Of a stretch of 64,000 nucleotides of DNA, positions 16,514-24,007 are shown one piece after another. Each line of letters opens with the position of its first letter. The stretch's first letter is position 1. Below the pieces are notes generated by a model, which saw only the letters and a program-made list of their open reading frames with translations, was not told the DNA's origin and did no database searches. The DNA comes from Pseudanabaena sp. PCC 7367 (lineage in GTDB: Bacteria; Cyanobacteriota; Cyanobacteriia; Pseudanabaenales; Pseudanabaenaceae). Made by a program: the position numbers and the translations under genes. The stretch is from the NCBI RefSeq assembly GCF_000317065.1, contig NC_019701.1, forward strand, positions 682,001-746,000, in the 5' to 3' direction.

Positions 16514-18481
16514 TTAGCGATCGCTTTGCCGAGCTGGTCGATTTGACTTAGATCTCGAAGCTACGTCAAACGTGGCAGGACAGGAATGTTCCGAGCTATC
16601 TTCTACATTTACTTCGCTCACCTGTGGCACTTCCGGTGGCAGCAACGCCACAATATGGGGCACGGGGCGTGGTTCATAGGCCATCACTGATTTACCACGA
16701 TAGGCCAGCGCTGCACTGGCACCAGAATCAAGCATGACTACTTCCTGCATGCCAATTTCGGCCAGGATTTCACCCAAACCAACCGAGTCGATCATCTCCA
16801 TCGACACACCAATCATCGGTCTACCGGTGCGATCGATTCCCCAGAAGGCACGATCGCGGTAGGCATCAAACCCAAACAAATCGCCAAAACTTTCCGCCGG
16901 TTGGGGTTCACCATCCCGCACTAGCCAACCTGCCCCCACAAAGGCATCGGTCACACCGGGTAGCTCTGCTTCGACCGCTGACAGGCTGGTATGTTCGTCG
17001 GGATCATAGGGCACAAATTTAATTGTGTCGGGGCTGATTAACACTAAAGGACGGCCGCGCAGCAAAGGATTCTCGCCGCGATTGCCCGGTAGAAATCGAC
17101 CCGCCAGATTGGAGTTTTGGCTCAAAATTGGCCCGATCATGGTGTTGCTATCTAAATATTCCAACGAGAAGAAGGTGCCATCCACCGCCGCGATCGCATC
17201 GGTATCCTCCATGATTTCCTCGACCGCATAGCGCGAATCCGCATGGACAGTGATGGGCTTACCCCCAAATACCAGCGTCAGCGGCAAATTATCCACTGTT
17301 ACCAGGCGTTTTTCCACCGGCTGGCTATAGTCAACGGGCAAGGGCACCGCCACATTGGGCACAATTTCCTTATCCCCCGCATAGGGGCCACCATCGGCAT
17401 AGGCTAGCACCTCATACAGGCGCGATTGGCCATAGCGCATCACCGTTAGTAAATCCTGAGACTCGTTAGCTACAGTTTCCAGATAGGGATCAAGGCTCAT
17501 GGTCAGGGCGGCCTCATAGCCTGCCGCTGCCACCAACTCAGTTACCCGTTCGGTATAAGTGCCTTCGGGGTAAGTAAAGTAGCGAATTTTAACGCCTAGG
17601 TTTTCTTCCAGGATTTGCTTGGATTCGGCTAACTCCTGGCGGATTTCTGAATCGGTTAGCTCCGAGAAATTGCGGTGACTGGCGGAATGGGAAGCGATCG
17701 TAACCAGGCCGCTATCCACCATCTCCTGTAGTTGATCCCAATCGCTTTTGGGTTTACCCGGTAGCTTGCCCACAAAATCTGTATGCACCGAAAATAGCGC
17801 CGGATAGCCATATTCCTGCAACAGTGGGAAGGCATGTTCATATTGCCCTAGATAGTTATCATCAAAGGTCAATACGATCGGCTTGGCGGGAAGCGATACC
17901 CCGGTTTGCAGATGGTTATAGAGTTCATCCATGCTGATCGGGGTCAGTCCCTCATCTTCGATCGCCTGGAATTGAGCCTCTAGCTCATCCGGTAGCACAT
18001 CATAAAAAACATCTTTTTCAGCGGTGATGTCGTGATACATGATAATTGGCACCGCTGCCGATCGGGCGCGATCGCTGATTTGCGGCCAGGGTGAAGGGTT
18101 GAGCCGAGCGAATAGATCGGGGCTGAGGTTGGTGCTGAGGTTGGCCACCGTTGGCAATGGGTTGTCGGCGACTTTGCCCAATCGGCCTACTTGCTTGAGC
18201 GAAACCGAGATCGAAGCCAGGGCATCGGGTTCACAGGTGTAGCGATCGCGGTTCACGGATGGATTAGTGCTTGGAATCGATCGATCGTTGTTATTACTGC
18301 GATCCTCAGATTCACGGCTTTCTCGGTTAGTTTCTTGGTTAGTGGCATCACTCACCACTTGGTTGCGCTCGATCCTGGCACCATTTCCGCTTAAAGCTAT
18401 TAGTGCCGCTGCTGTGCCCGCACCCAGGCCAACCCCGCCTAAAAATAGCCCCACTAAAATCGTCAACGTCGATCTACTCAT
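16514..18481 (-). CDS. polysaccharide deacetylase fused to phosphodiester glycosidase (NAGPA/DUF2233) domain
   Basis: Predicted exported or membrane-anchored cell-envelope enzyme of 655 residues. Order: N-terminal hydrophobic signal/anchor (7-30), polar linker, NodB-type polysaccharide deacetylase (about 143-365) with metal-binding motif TFDD (205-208), SHSASH (264-269) and YPEG (304-307), then a phosphodiester-glycosidase-like domain (about 385-615) with AAVDGTFFS (431-439) and LDSGASAALAY (584-594). The first removes acetyl groups from amino sugars; the second family cleaves sugar phosphodiesters. The fusion suggests both act on one envelope polymer, an inference. Catalytic residues look intact in both halves. 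Monocistronic. Confidence 0.9.
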   Translation of the reverse strand: MSRSTLTILVGLFLGGVGLGAGTAAALIALSGNGARIERNQVVSDATNQETNRESRESEDRSNNNDRSIPSTNPSVNRDRYTCEPDALASISVSLKQVGRLGKVADNPLPTVANLSTNLSPDLFARLNPSPWPQISDRARSAAVPIIMYHDITAEKDVFYDVLPDELEAQFQAIEDEGLTPISMDELYNHLQTGVSLPAKPIVLTFDDNYLGQYEHAFPLLQEYGYPALFSVHTDFVGKLPGKPKSDWDQLQEMVDSGLVTIASHSASHRNFSELTDSEIRQELAESKQILEENLGVKIRYFTYPEGTYTERVTELVAAAGYEAALTMSLDPYLETVANESQDLLTVMRYGQSRLYEVLAYADGGPYAGDKEIVPNVAVPLPVDYSQPVEKRLVTVDNLPLTLVFGGKPITVHADSRYAVEEIMEDTDAIAAVDGTFFSLEYLDSNTMIGPILSQNSNLAGRFLPGNRGENPLLRGRPLVLISPDTIKFVPYDPDEHTSLSAVEAELPGVTDAFVGAGWLVRDGEPQPAESFGDLFGFDAYRDRAFWGIDRTGRPMIGVSMEMIDSVGLGEILAEIGMQEVVMLDSGASAALAYRGKSVMAYEPRPVPHIVALLPPEVPQVSEVNVEDSSEHSCPATFDVASRSKSNRPARQSDR

Positions 18482-18798
18482 CGCACCTCACCCTATTTCT
18501 GATTGCTCTTGACTCAAACTCTTGCGAAAATTATTTAACTATCAGGCGAGAGCAACCCTCGCTGCCAATGTTTTTGGTATTAATTCATAAATAATTCTAA
18601 GTAATTAGTTGGGAATATCAAGTCTGGTTAAATATACTGCATAAAATTGCCACCGCTTTTTAGATCCAAGTATTGCGATCGTGGTCAGGCTCGCAGCTTT
18701 GATGTAAACATTTAAACCAGGCCAGAAATTACTTAGCCAATTGGTTTACCCAAACTAGCGCCTATTTAAGCAAACTAATCAAGTTCCGACAAGCTCTA
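18482..18798. other. intergenic spacer
   Basis: 317 bases between the deacetylase start and the YdcF stop. I see no open frame, hairpin with T-tract or repeat worth naming. Confidence 0.5.
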
Positions 18799-19662
18799 TT
18801 ATGCCCAACCTTTAAGTTGATAGATGAGCATACCAATATATTCCTTGATCGCATCGGTGGTATGGTCGAGCACTTCGGCACTGGGTAACAGGTCGATCAA
18901 CCCGCCCGCCCAGTTTTTATTGCTATTACCAGCCACGATCGCAAAGTCAGTGGGGGCAGCGATCGGCGTAAATCCTACTTTCTTAAACACCGCCATTGAC
19001 CTGGGCATATGCAGGGCAGAGGTAACTAAAAGAATATTAGTAATCTGGCGCGGTTCCAGGATTTTGGCCACGTTGATCGCATTTTCGCGTGTATTAAATG
19101 ATTCACTCTCTTGAATGATGCTGGTTGCCGGTACGCCTAGTGCAGTGGCGATCGCTGCCATATCCGCTGATTCCGGATTGCCACCATCTCCCAGCCAATC
19201 AGCTCTACCACCAGTGACCACTAACAACGGTGCTTTATTCATTTGCCACAACTTGGCTCCATACAAAATCCGATCGCCCGCTTCAGCCACCTCCGCCGTG
19301 GGGCGAGGGAAAACATGGGGACGGGTGCCACCACCAAGCACCACGATCGCATCGGCATTGGGTAAATTGGTAATTATTTGCTCTCCGGAGCGTGATGCTG
19401 AGGTCTGGTCTACATATTGCCACTCCAGCGATCGCACTAAATTACTGGCAAAACTATAGCTACTGCCCAGGCCAATAATCACGATCGCCAACGAGATCGA
19501 GGCGATCGACACCCGCCGCCAAATTTTACGTTTTAGAAACATCCCCACCAACGCAAGGATTAACAACAAAAGCACCAATCCCAGCGGATAGACAAACAGG
19601 GGTAGAATTTTGGTGATTGCAAACGCCATAGGTACTAGATGTTCGACAATATGAGCTAGCAA
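18799..19662 (-). CDS. YdcF/DUF218 family membrane protein
   Basis: Inner-membrane protein of the SanA/YdcF/ElyC group. Two N-terminal membrane helices (about 13-37 and 46-70) precede the DUF218 domain with ADAIVVLGGGTRP, LLVVTGG and NTRENAINVAKILE, the usual nucleotide- or polyprenol-phosphate-binding pattern. ElyC in enterobacteria affects use of the lipid carrier in envelope synthesis; that role is a family guess here. Length of 287 is normal. It diverges from the next gene with only 28 bases between starts, so the promoters must overlap the opposite gene or its 5' region. Confidence 0.9.
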   Translation of the reverse strand: MLAHIVEHLVPMAFAITKILPLFVYPLGLVLLLLILALVGMFLKRKIWRRVSIASISLAIVIIGLGSSYSFASNLVRSLEWQYVDQTSASRSGEQIITNLPNADAIVVLGGGTRPHVFPRPTAEVAEAGDRILYGAKLWQMNKAPLLVVTGGRADWLGDGGNPESADMAAIATALGVPATSIIQESESFNTRENAINVAKILEPRQITNILLVTSALHMPRSMAVFKKVGFTPIAAPTDFAIVAGNSNKNWAGGLIDLLPSAEVLDHTTDAIKEYIGMLIYQLKGWA

Positions 19663-19690
19663 GACAGCAAGTTAAGTTGGAGTAATTACT

Positions 19691-20065
19691 ATGAACATGA
19701 CTTACGATGATCAAGTTGATGCAATGTATTTGCAAATTAAAGACGCAGAAATTGCGAGGTCTGAGGCGATCGAGACAGATATCGTATGTGATTATGATGC
19801 CGCGAATAATGTTTTAGGGATTGAATTATTGTGGGTATCTTGCAACTTTAATAATGCTTTCTCGACTATTCAACGCATCGAATTTGCTGATTCAAACCAA
19901 AAGAAAGCATGCTTGTACTATTTGCTAGAACATGTAGACGTTAGCAGATCAGATGATCCTACTCTTTCAACTAGGATCGATGCAGCAAAGAAACTATTTA
20001 GGAACAACAATCTGGTGATTGAAGATACTAAAGATAGGCTTGAAGGCATTTTTAAAAAGAGTTAA
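19691..20065 (+). CDS. DUF2283 domain protein with C-terminal extension
   Basis: The first 55 residues follow the DUF2283 pattern (YDDQVDAMYLQIKDAEIARSEAIETDIVCDYDAANNVLGIELL), a small beta-rich domain of unknown function common in cyanobacteria and often next to toxin-antitoxin or defence genes. Here it is followed by about 65 helical residues that I do not recognise. ATG at 19697 (two codons in) is an alternative start. No DUF4258 or other common DUF2283 partner is adjacent. Codon use is AT-richer than the flanking transporter gene. Confidence 0.8.
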   Translation: MNMTYDDQVDAMYLQIKDAEIARSEAIETDIVCDYDAANNVLGIELLWVSCNFNNAFSTIQRIEFADSNQKKACLYYLLEHVDVSRSDDPTLSTRIDAAKKLFRNNNLVIEDTKDRLEGIFKKS

Positions 20066-20419
20066 TCTTTTAAAATGGCCAACTTTTAATATAGGGGATG
20101 ATGTTTTAGTCAAATTGGTCAAAACTACACATCAGCTTATATCCAGGCCATAAAAAACATATAGGGGACATAGCTCGGTTCAAGTTAAGTTGAATTTAGG
20201 CTGAACTAAGGTATATTGCACTATGATCGAAGAAGGATTTAGCCTAATCCGATCGCCAAAACTGTAAATTCCCACGCTCACCGCCTGATTAATCAACTTT
20301 AGTCGAGTTAATTGCGGCATAGTCTGGCTGTTTCTGTAATCCTGAGTAAATCTAGCTATTGCTAACTATTTGGTCAGGTTTATTCAAGCGCAAAATGCGA
20401 TCGCCAAGCCAAGAGGTAG
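20066..20419. other. intergenic spacer with a direct repeat
   Basis: No gene visible. ATATAGGGGA occurs twice, 70 bases apart (20089-20098 and 20159-20168). Distant direct repeats of this size could be chance. Confidence 0.4.
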
Positions 20420-22129
20420 TTGCCCCCGCCCATGAACGACCCCAACCTCTCCCCCAATTCCTATCAGAAAACCATGTCTGGCATTGCCAAAGACCTGCAA
20501 ACTTTGCGGGTAAATCTTTTGAGCAGGCTCAGTCGTGAAGTATTGGCGCTCCAATCACAAAAACAATCCCTTACTGCAGAAATTGAACAGCTCAAGGCCG
20601 AGCGTAAAGAACTAGAAGTCCAAATTGTGGCGCAACAGGGGGTATCGCAACAGGAAATCCAGCGCCAACAATGGATCGAACAATTAGCCAGGGCGATCGC
20701 CATTCACCTGCGCGCAGACGTAGACGGGCACAATTCCAAACTGGTCAAGAATCATGCCCAGAGCTTCGATCGCCAATTAATCAGTCTTGATAGCGCTCTC
20801 CATGCGGCTTTTCATAGCCTCCAAAAAGATGTAAATAGCTATAGCCGCGATCTGAATGAGCAAATGCTGCGCATGTTCAGCCAGAAGCAGCGGGGTGAGG
20901 CTTTACTCGAAGCATTGGTGGAAAGACTCGATCGCCAATTGCGCCAAACTTCCGATCTAGCCCCCGACCAAAATGCCACTAATGGCACAGGAGCCCTGAA
21001 TGGAGATCCAATTAATCCAATTAGTCGTAGCGATCGTAGGGTAAATGGTGCAGTTAATGGCGATCGCTTGAGTGCCAAGGCCAATGATGTTACCACCTAC
21101 GTGCCTTCCCCCCCGCCCGCCAAGAAAACCGAACCAAAGGTTTTAAACAACTGGTGGCGCGGTCTGATTTTAGTATTATTGGCATCCCTGAGCCTGTCGC
21201 TACAAAATGTGTTGGTGCGGGTAATCTTTGTGCCTTCGCAAGTGATTGGTATAGCTGAGGAAGTGGGTGGGTTGGTCTCACCTGGGATCGGCAGCTCATT
21301 TTTGCTCTTAATGATGCGGATGATTTTTGCGATGCCGCTGATGTGGTTGGTGGCAACCAAACTGTTTAAGGTGAATGTGGCGAGTGATCTCAACGGCTTG
21401 ATCGCCAATACCAAGAAGGGGTTGTCGATCCGGGTTTTGCTCAGTGCCGTACTCCAATTTGTTTCGTTTGCGCTGATGTTCACTGCCTTTAGCTATGGCA
21501 TGAAGCCAGCGGTGGTAGTCACAATTTTCTTCCTGTTTCCAGTATTCACTTCGCTGATGTCGTGGTTTTTCTTTGGCGATCGAATCCCGCTCAAACGTGG
21601 GCTGATTATTGTGCTGATTGTCTCTGGTATTTTGTTAACCCAGGACTTTTTTAGTGCCATGTCGGCGGGGGCAAATATTAATTGGGTTTCCTTTGCCTGT
21701 GCAGTGACGGCAGCGGTCACCTTTGCTGGCTACATCATTACTTCGGCGGCCTGCTTTAAACAAATCAATCCGGTTTCCTTTACGGCGATCAATTTCATTA
21801 TTGTGTTGCTGCTCTCGATACTTTGCGTCATGGTTTCGGTCCCATTCCAGCTTGATTTAATTGGCTTCTTGATGATGCCCAGCCTGTGGGGGATGTGCTT
21901 CCTGGTGGCTCTCACCACGATGGGTGGTTATTTGTTTACTAACTTTGGCACCAAACTAATGGGGGCGGCTCCGGCTTCGTTGGTTAGCTCCAGTGGCCCT
22001 GTATTCACTACGATCCTGGCCTGGTTGCTGATCAGCGATCAACTCAGTCGAGTGCAGGTTGGAGGGGTGTTTATTGTGACGCTGGGGGTATTGATGTTGA
22101 GTTTGCAGAATTTGACTAAGAAACGTTAG
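20420..22129 (+). CDS. EamA/DMT-superfamily transporter with N-terminal coiled coil
   Basis: Drug/metabolite-type transporter with an unusual cytoplasmic extension. Residues 1-230 are soluble and contain a coiled coil (about 30-85: LSREVLALQSQKQSLTAEI onward) and a helical region, then a Pro-rich linker. Residues about 240-565 hold ten membrane helices arranged as two EamA repeats of five. EamA proteins normally have about 300 residues; this has 569. The coiled coil suggests oligomerisation or tethering to a cytoplasmic partner, an inference. The in-frame ATG at 20432 is another start. Substrate unknown. IS1 has inserted 56 bases after its stop. Confidence 0.88.
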   Translation: MPPPMNDPNLSPNSYQKTMSGIAKDLQTLRVNLLSRLSREVLALQSQKQSLTAEIEQLKAERKELEVQIVAQQGVSQQEIQRQQWIEQLARAIAIHLRADVDGHNSKLVKNHAQSFDRQLISLDSALHAAFHSLQKDVNSYSRDLNEQMLRMFSQKQRGEALLEALVERLDRQLRQTSDLAPDQNATNGTGALNGDPINPISRSDRRVNGAVNGDRLSAKANDVTTYVPSPPPAKKTEPKVLNNWWRGLILVLLASLSLSLQNVLVRVIFVPSQVIGIAEEVGGLVSPGIGSSFLLLMMRMIFAMPLMWLVATKLFKVNVASDLNGLIANTKKGLSIRVLLSAVLQFVSFALMFTAFSYGMKPAVVVTIFFLFPVFTSLMSWFFFGDRIPLKRGLIIVLIVSGILLTQDFFSAMSAGANINWVSFACAVTAAVTFAGYIITSAACFKQINPVSFTAINFIIVLLLSILCVMVSVPFQLDLIGFLMMPSLWGMCFLVALTTMGGYLFTNFGTKLMGAAPASLVSSSGPVFTTILAWLLISDQLSRVQVGGVFIVTLGVLMLSLQNLTKKR

Positions 22130-22177
22130 ATTTCCTGTACATCGCCAGATATCGATAGATTCTAAGTCTGCTTAGTA

Positions 22178-22185
22178 AATTATTT
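22178..22185. repeat. IS1 target-site duplication, left copy
   Basis: AATTATTT directly abuts the element and is repeated exactly at 22969-22976. Eight-base duplications are usual for IS1 (8-9). Confidence 0.9.
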
Positions 22186-22192
22186 GGTAGTG

Positions 22193-22594
22193 CTATACAA
22201 GTAAGGATGAGTTGTAATGATGCACAAATAACCAGATAGCGCCAACATGGTTAGCTAACTTTTTCGAGAAAGAAAGAGATTTGCGAACCAGTCTTGAAGC
22301 TCTTTGCCTAAGAGTGCAATTAAATCGCTCAATTCTATTAGTCAAGCCTGAACCTTTGTCCACTGGTTGATGACGCATACTCGGAACTACCTGAGCATAG
22401 GCACGCCAGAAATCAGTGTAACAAACAGCACATTGTCGATAAACGGGTGGTAAAGACTGCCATAATCCTTGAGCACCAACCTCATCTCTAGAACCGATAT
22501 ACACTCCTACGATCTCCTTAGTATCAACATCTATAGCTAACCAAACCCAAACCTTGACTCGTTTCTTGCCTACAAAAGACCACAGCTCATCCAT
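22193..22594 (-). CDS. insB: IS1 InsB, catalytic part of transposase
   Basis: DDE-type catalytic half of the IS1 transposase. The frame contains MDELWSFVGKKR (first Asp), the DFWRAYAQV region (second Asp) and TNRIERFNCTLRQRASRL (catalytic Glu and basic helix), in the order found in IS1. In vivo it is expected only as an InsAB' fusion. A -1 slip on the run of eight A (plus-strand T at 22613-22620) changes the InsA end into KKKGHLTIQMDELWSF, which continues into this frame. Independent translation from the internal ATG is less likely to matter. Confidence 0.93.
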   Translation of the reverse strand: MDELWSFVGKKRVKVWVWLAIDVDTKEIVGVYIGSRDEVGAQGLWQSLPPVYRQCAVCYTDFWRAYAQVVPSMRHQPVDKGSGLTNRIERFNCTLRQRASRLVRKSLSFSKKLANHVGAIWLFVHHYNSSLLV

Positions 22595-22602
22595 TTGAAT
22601 GG

Positions 22603-22914
22603 TTAAGTGCCCTTTTTTTTAGCCTGTACCTGCACTTGTTGGGGCACTTGAGCATATTTGTGATTAACATATTGCTGTAGCCATCTTGGTGATACACCTA
22701 CAACTCTGGCAATACCTGCGAGTGAAACCCTCTCTAGCAGAAGTTTGTCGATTTGAGCTTTAGTCTCATTAGCGATATATTTCTTCTTAGAATTGGCTAC
22801 AAATTGTCTATTGCATTGTTTACATTTGAAGTTTTGTTTACCGTTGTGAATTTTGCCATTTTTGACAATTTTGAGTGAATTGCATCTTGGACAAGTTAGC
22901 TTAGATGTATCCAT
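22603..22914 (-). CDS. insA: IS1 InsA, DNA-binding regulator
   Basis: N-terminal part of the IS1 transposase and, when made alone, the element's repressor. It has a zinc-ribbon at the start (CPRCNSLKIVKNG...FKCKQCNRQF, four cysteines) and a helix-turn-helix near 58-85 (SLAGIARVVGVSPRWLQQYVN). It ends with AKKKGT just after the A8 slippery run, where most ribosomes stop to give the repressor and some slip to give the full transposase. 103 residues is close to the InsA of enterobacterial IS1 (91). Confidence 0.94.
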   Translation of the reverse strand: MDTSKLTCPRCNSLKIVKNGKIHNGKQNFKCKQCNRQFVANSKKKYIANETKAQIDKLLLERVSLAGIARVVGVSPRWLQQYVNHKYAQVPQQVQVQAKKKGT

Positions 22915-22968
22915 GAGAGAGAATTTTTGTATCTTCTATCCCATTATCCTTACTTCTGCATGACTACC

Positions 22969-22976
22969 AATTATTT
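22969..22976. repeat. IS1 target-site duplication, right copy
   Basis: Exact copy of AATTATTT at 22178-22185. It marks the site where IS1 entered, about 110 bases before the RTX gene. Confidence 0.9.
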
Positions 22977-23043
22977 AAATAGTTGGAATGATTGCCCGAT
23001 CGACCTAGCCCAGCCAGGCGTAACGCTTTCACTTGGGAAAAAT

Positions 23044-23049
23044 TATAAT
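23044..23049 (+). promoter_or_regulatory. possible -10 element of the RTX gene
   Basis: TATAAT, 37 bases upstream of the ATG at 23086. I see no good -35 hexamer at the usual distance. IS1 lies about 75 bases further upstream. Confidence 0.4.
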
Positions 23050-23085
23050 AAAAGAGTGGGATGCGATCCGATCGAGGGGAAAACA

Positions 23086-23787
23086 ATGGCGATATTTTTT
23101 GATTTGACCAATTTTAATGATGTACGCGGGTTCATTCCCACTGAGCTGTGGGGATTTAATCAGGGCGTGCGTGGTCTAGGCGGTGATGACTTTATTCGTG
23201 GCTCTAGTGATCCGGAAATTTTTAATGGTAATAGGGGCCGTGACACCTTAAGAGGTAACTTTGGTGAGGATACGCTCTATGGCGGTAGGGATAATGACCT
23301 GATTGATGGCGAGGGCAACAACGATCGGGTAGATGGCGGCTTTGGCGATGATACGGTACGCGGTGGCGACAACGAAGACCTGGTATTTGGCAATGATGGC
23401 AATGACGATGTGTTTGGCGACAATGGCGACGACACCTTAATTGGTGGCTTTGGCGTTGATAATCTCACCGGTGGGGAAGGGCGCGATTTATTTGTATTTA
23501 GCGACGACGACACTGTGTTTGATATTTTTGATGCCGATGCGGTGTTTGACTTCAGCCGGGGTCAGGGCGATCTGATTGGTATAAACGACGATGCCTTTGG
23601 CGGGCGCGGTGTGATCCTCGACGATCGCTTCGACTATTCCGACATCTTTGGCGGCGGCATGTCCGTTGATACGGTGATCGAAGAAGATTTCTCCGGCCGC
23701 ATTTTGGGCGTAGTAATCGACACTGACATTGGCGATCTACGCGATCGGATCGTATCAGTGCCCAATGACCTGTTTGGCTTTGCCTAA
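23086..23787 (+). CDS. RTX-type calcium-binding repeat protein
   Basis: Predicted secreted protein with hemolysin-type nonapeptide repeats. I start at ATG 23086 (MAIFFDLTNF), which has GAGGGGA upstream; the longer frame runs back into IS1. Residues about 45-140 contain at least nine GGxGxDxxx-like units (DTLRGNFGEDTLYGGRDND, DTVRGGDNED, DTLIGGFGVD), each expected to bind calcium on a beta-roll. A C-terminal 80 residues with FDFSRGQGDLIGIND resembles the capping/secretion region of type I-secreted RTX proteins. It is short (233) and has no enzyme domain, so it may act as a surface or S-layer-like protein. No type I secretion genes are adjacent. Confidence 0.9.
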   Translation: MAIFFDLTNFNDVRGFIPTELWGFNQGVRGLGGDDFIRGSSDPEIFNGNRGRDTLRGNFGEDTLYGGRDNDLIDGEGNNDRVDGGFGDDTVRGGDNEDLVFGNDGNDDVFGDNGDDTLIGGFGVDNLTGGEGRDLFVFSDDDTVFDIFDADAVFDFSRGQGDLIGINDDAFGGRGVILDDRFDYSDIFGGGMSVDTVIEEDFSGRILGVVIDTDIGDLRDRIVSVPNDLFGFA

Positions 23788-24007
23788 ATCTCCTGGAAGC
23801 CTAAAGCTCGTAGTTGTTAGTAGTAGTCCACCACAATGAATTTGACGGTTAAAAAGATAGCCGATCGATAACTTCGTTAAATTGCTAGCCATCAAAATTA
23901 AACTGGCTGGCAAATAGAGCTAGAGCAACACCATCTCAGTGAAAAATAATCGTTAAGATTACCAAGATCTGGCGAGCCCAAGTAGAGCAAATTTTGCTCC
24001 AGTCAAC

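Larger units (their letters stand above)
22186..22968 (-). mobile_element. IS1-family insertion sequence, complete
   Basis: A 783-bp element flanked by a perfect 8-bp target duplication AATTATTT. Its ends are imperfect inverted repeats of about 23 bases: GGTAGTGCTATACAAGTAAGGAT at 22186 and, reversed, GGTAGTCATGCAGAAGTAAGGAT at 22968. It contains insA and insB with the A8 slippery site that joins them. Everything needed for transposition appears intact, and the exact target duplication argues for a fairly recent insertion. Confidence 0.95.

Noticed and set aside
19691-20065. DUF2283 gene as the antitoxin of a toxin pair
   Set aside because: No DUF4258 or other toxin gene is adjacent; the divergent neighbour is a YdcF membrane protein.
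22193-22914. IS1 transposase judged broken because it is in two frames
   Set aside because: The A8 run and the continuous KKKGHLTIQMDELWSF across the slip are the normal IS1 programmed -1 frameshift.
22927-23085. Longer RTX protein start
   Set aside because: It would lie inside IS1 and its inverted repeat. ATG 23086 with GAGGGGA fits better.
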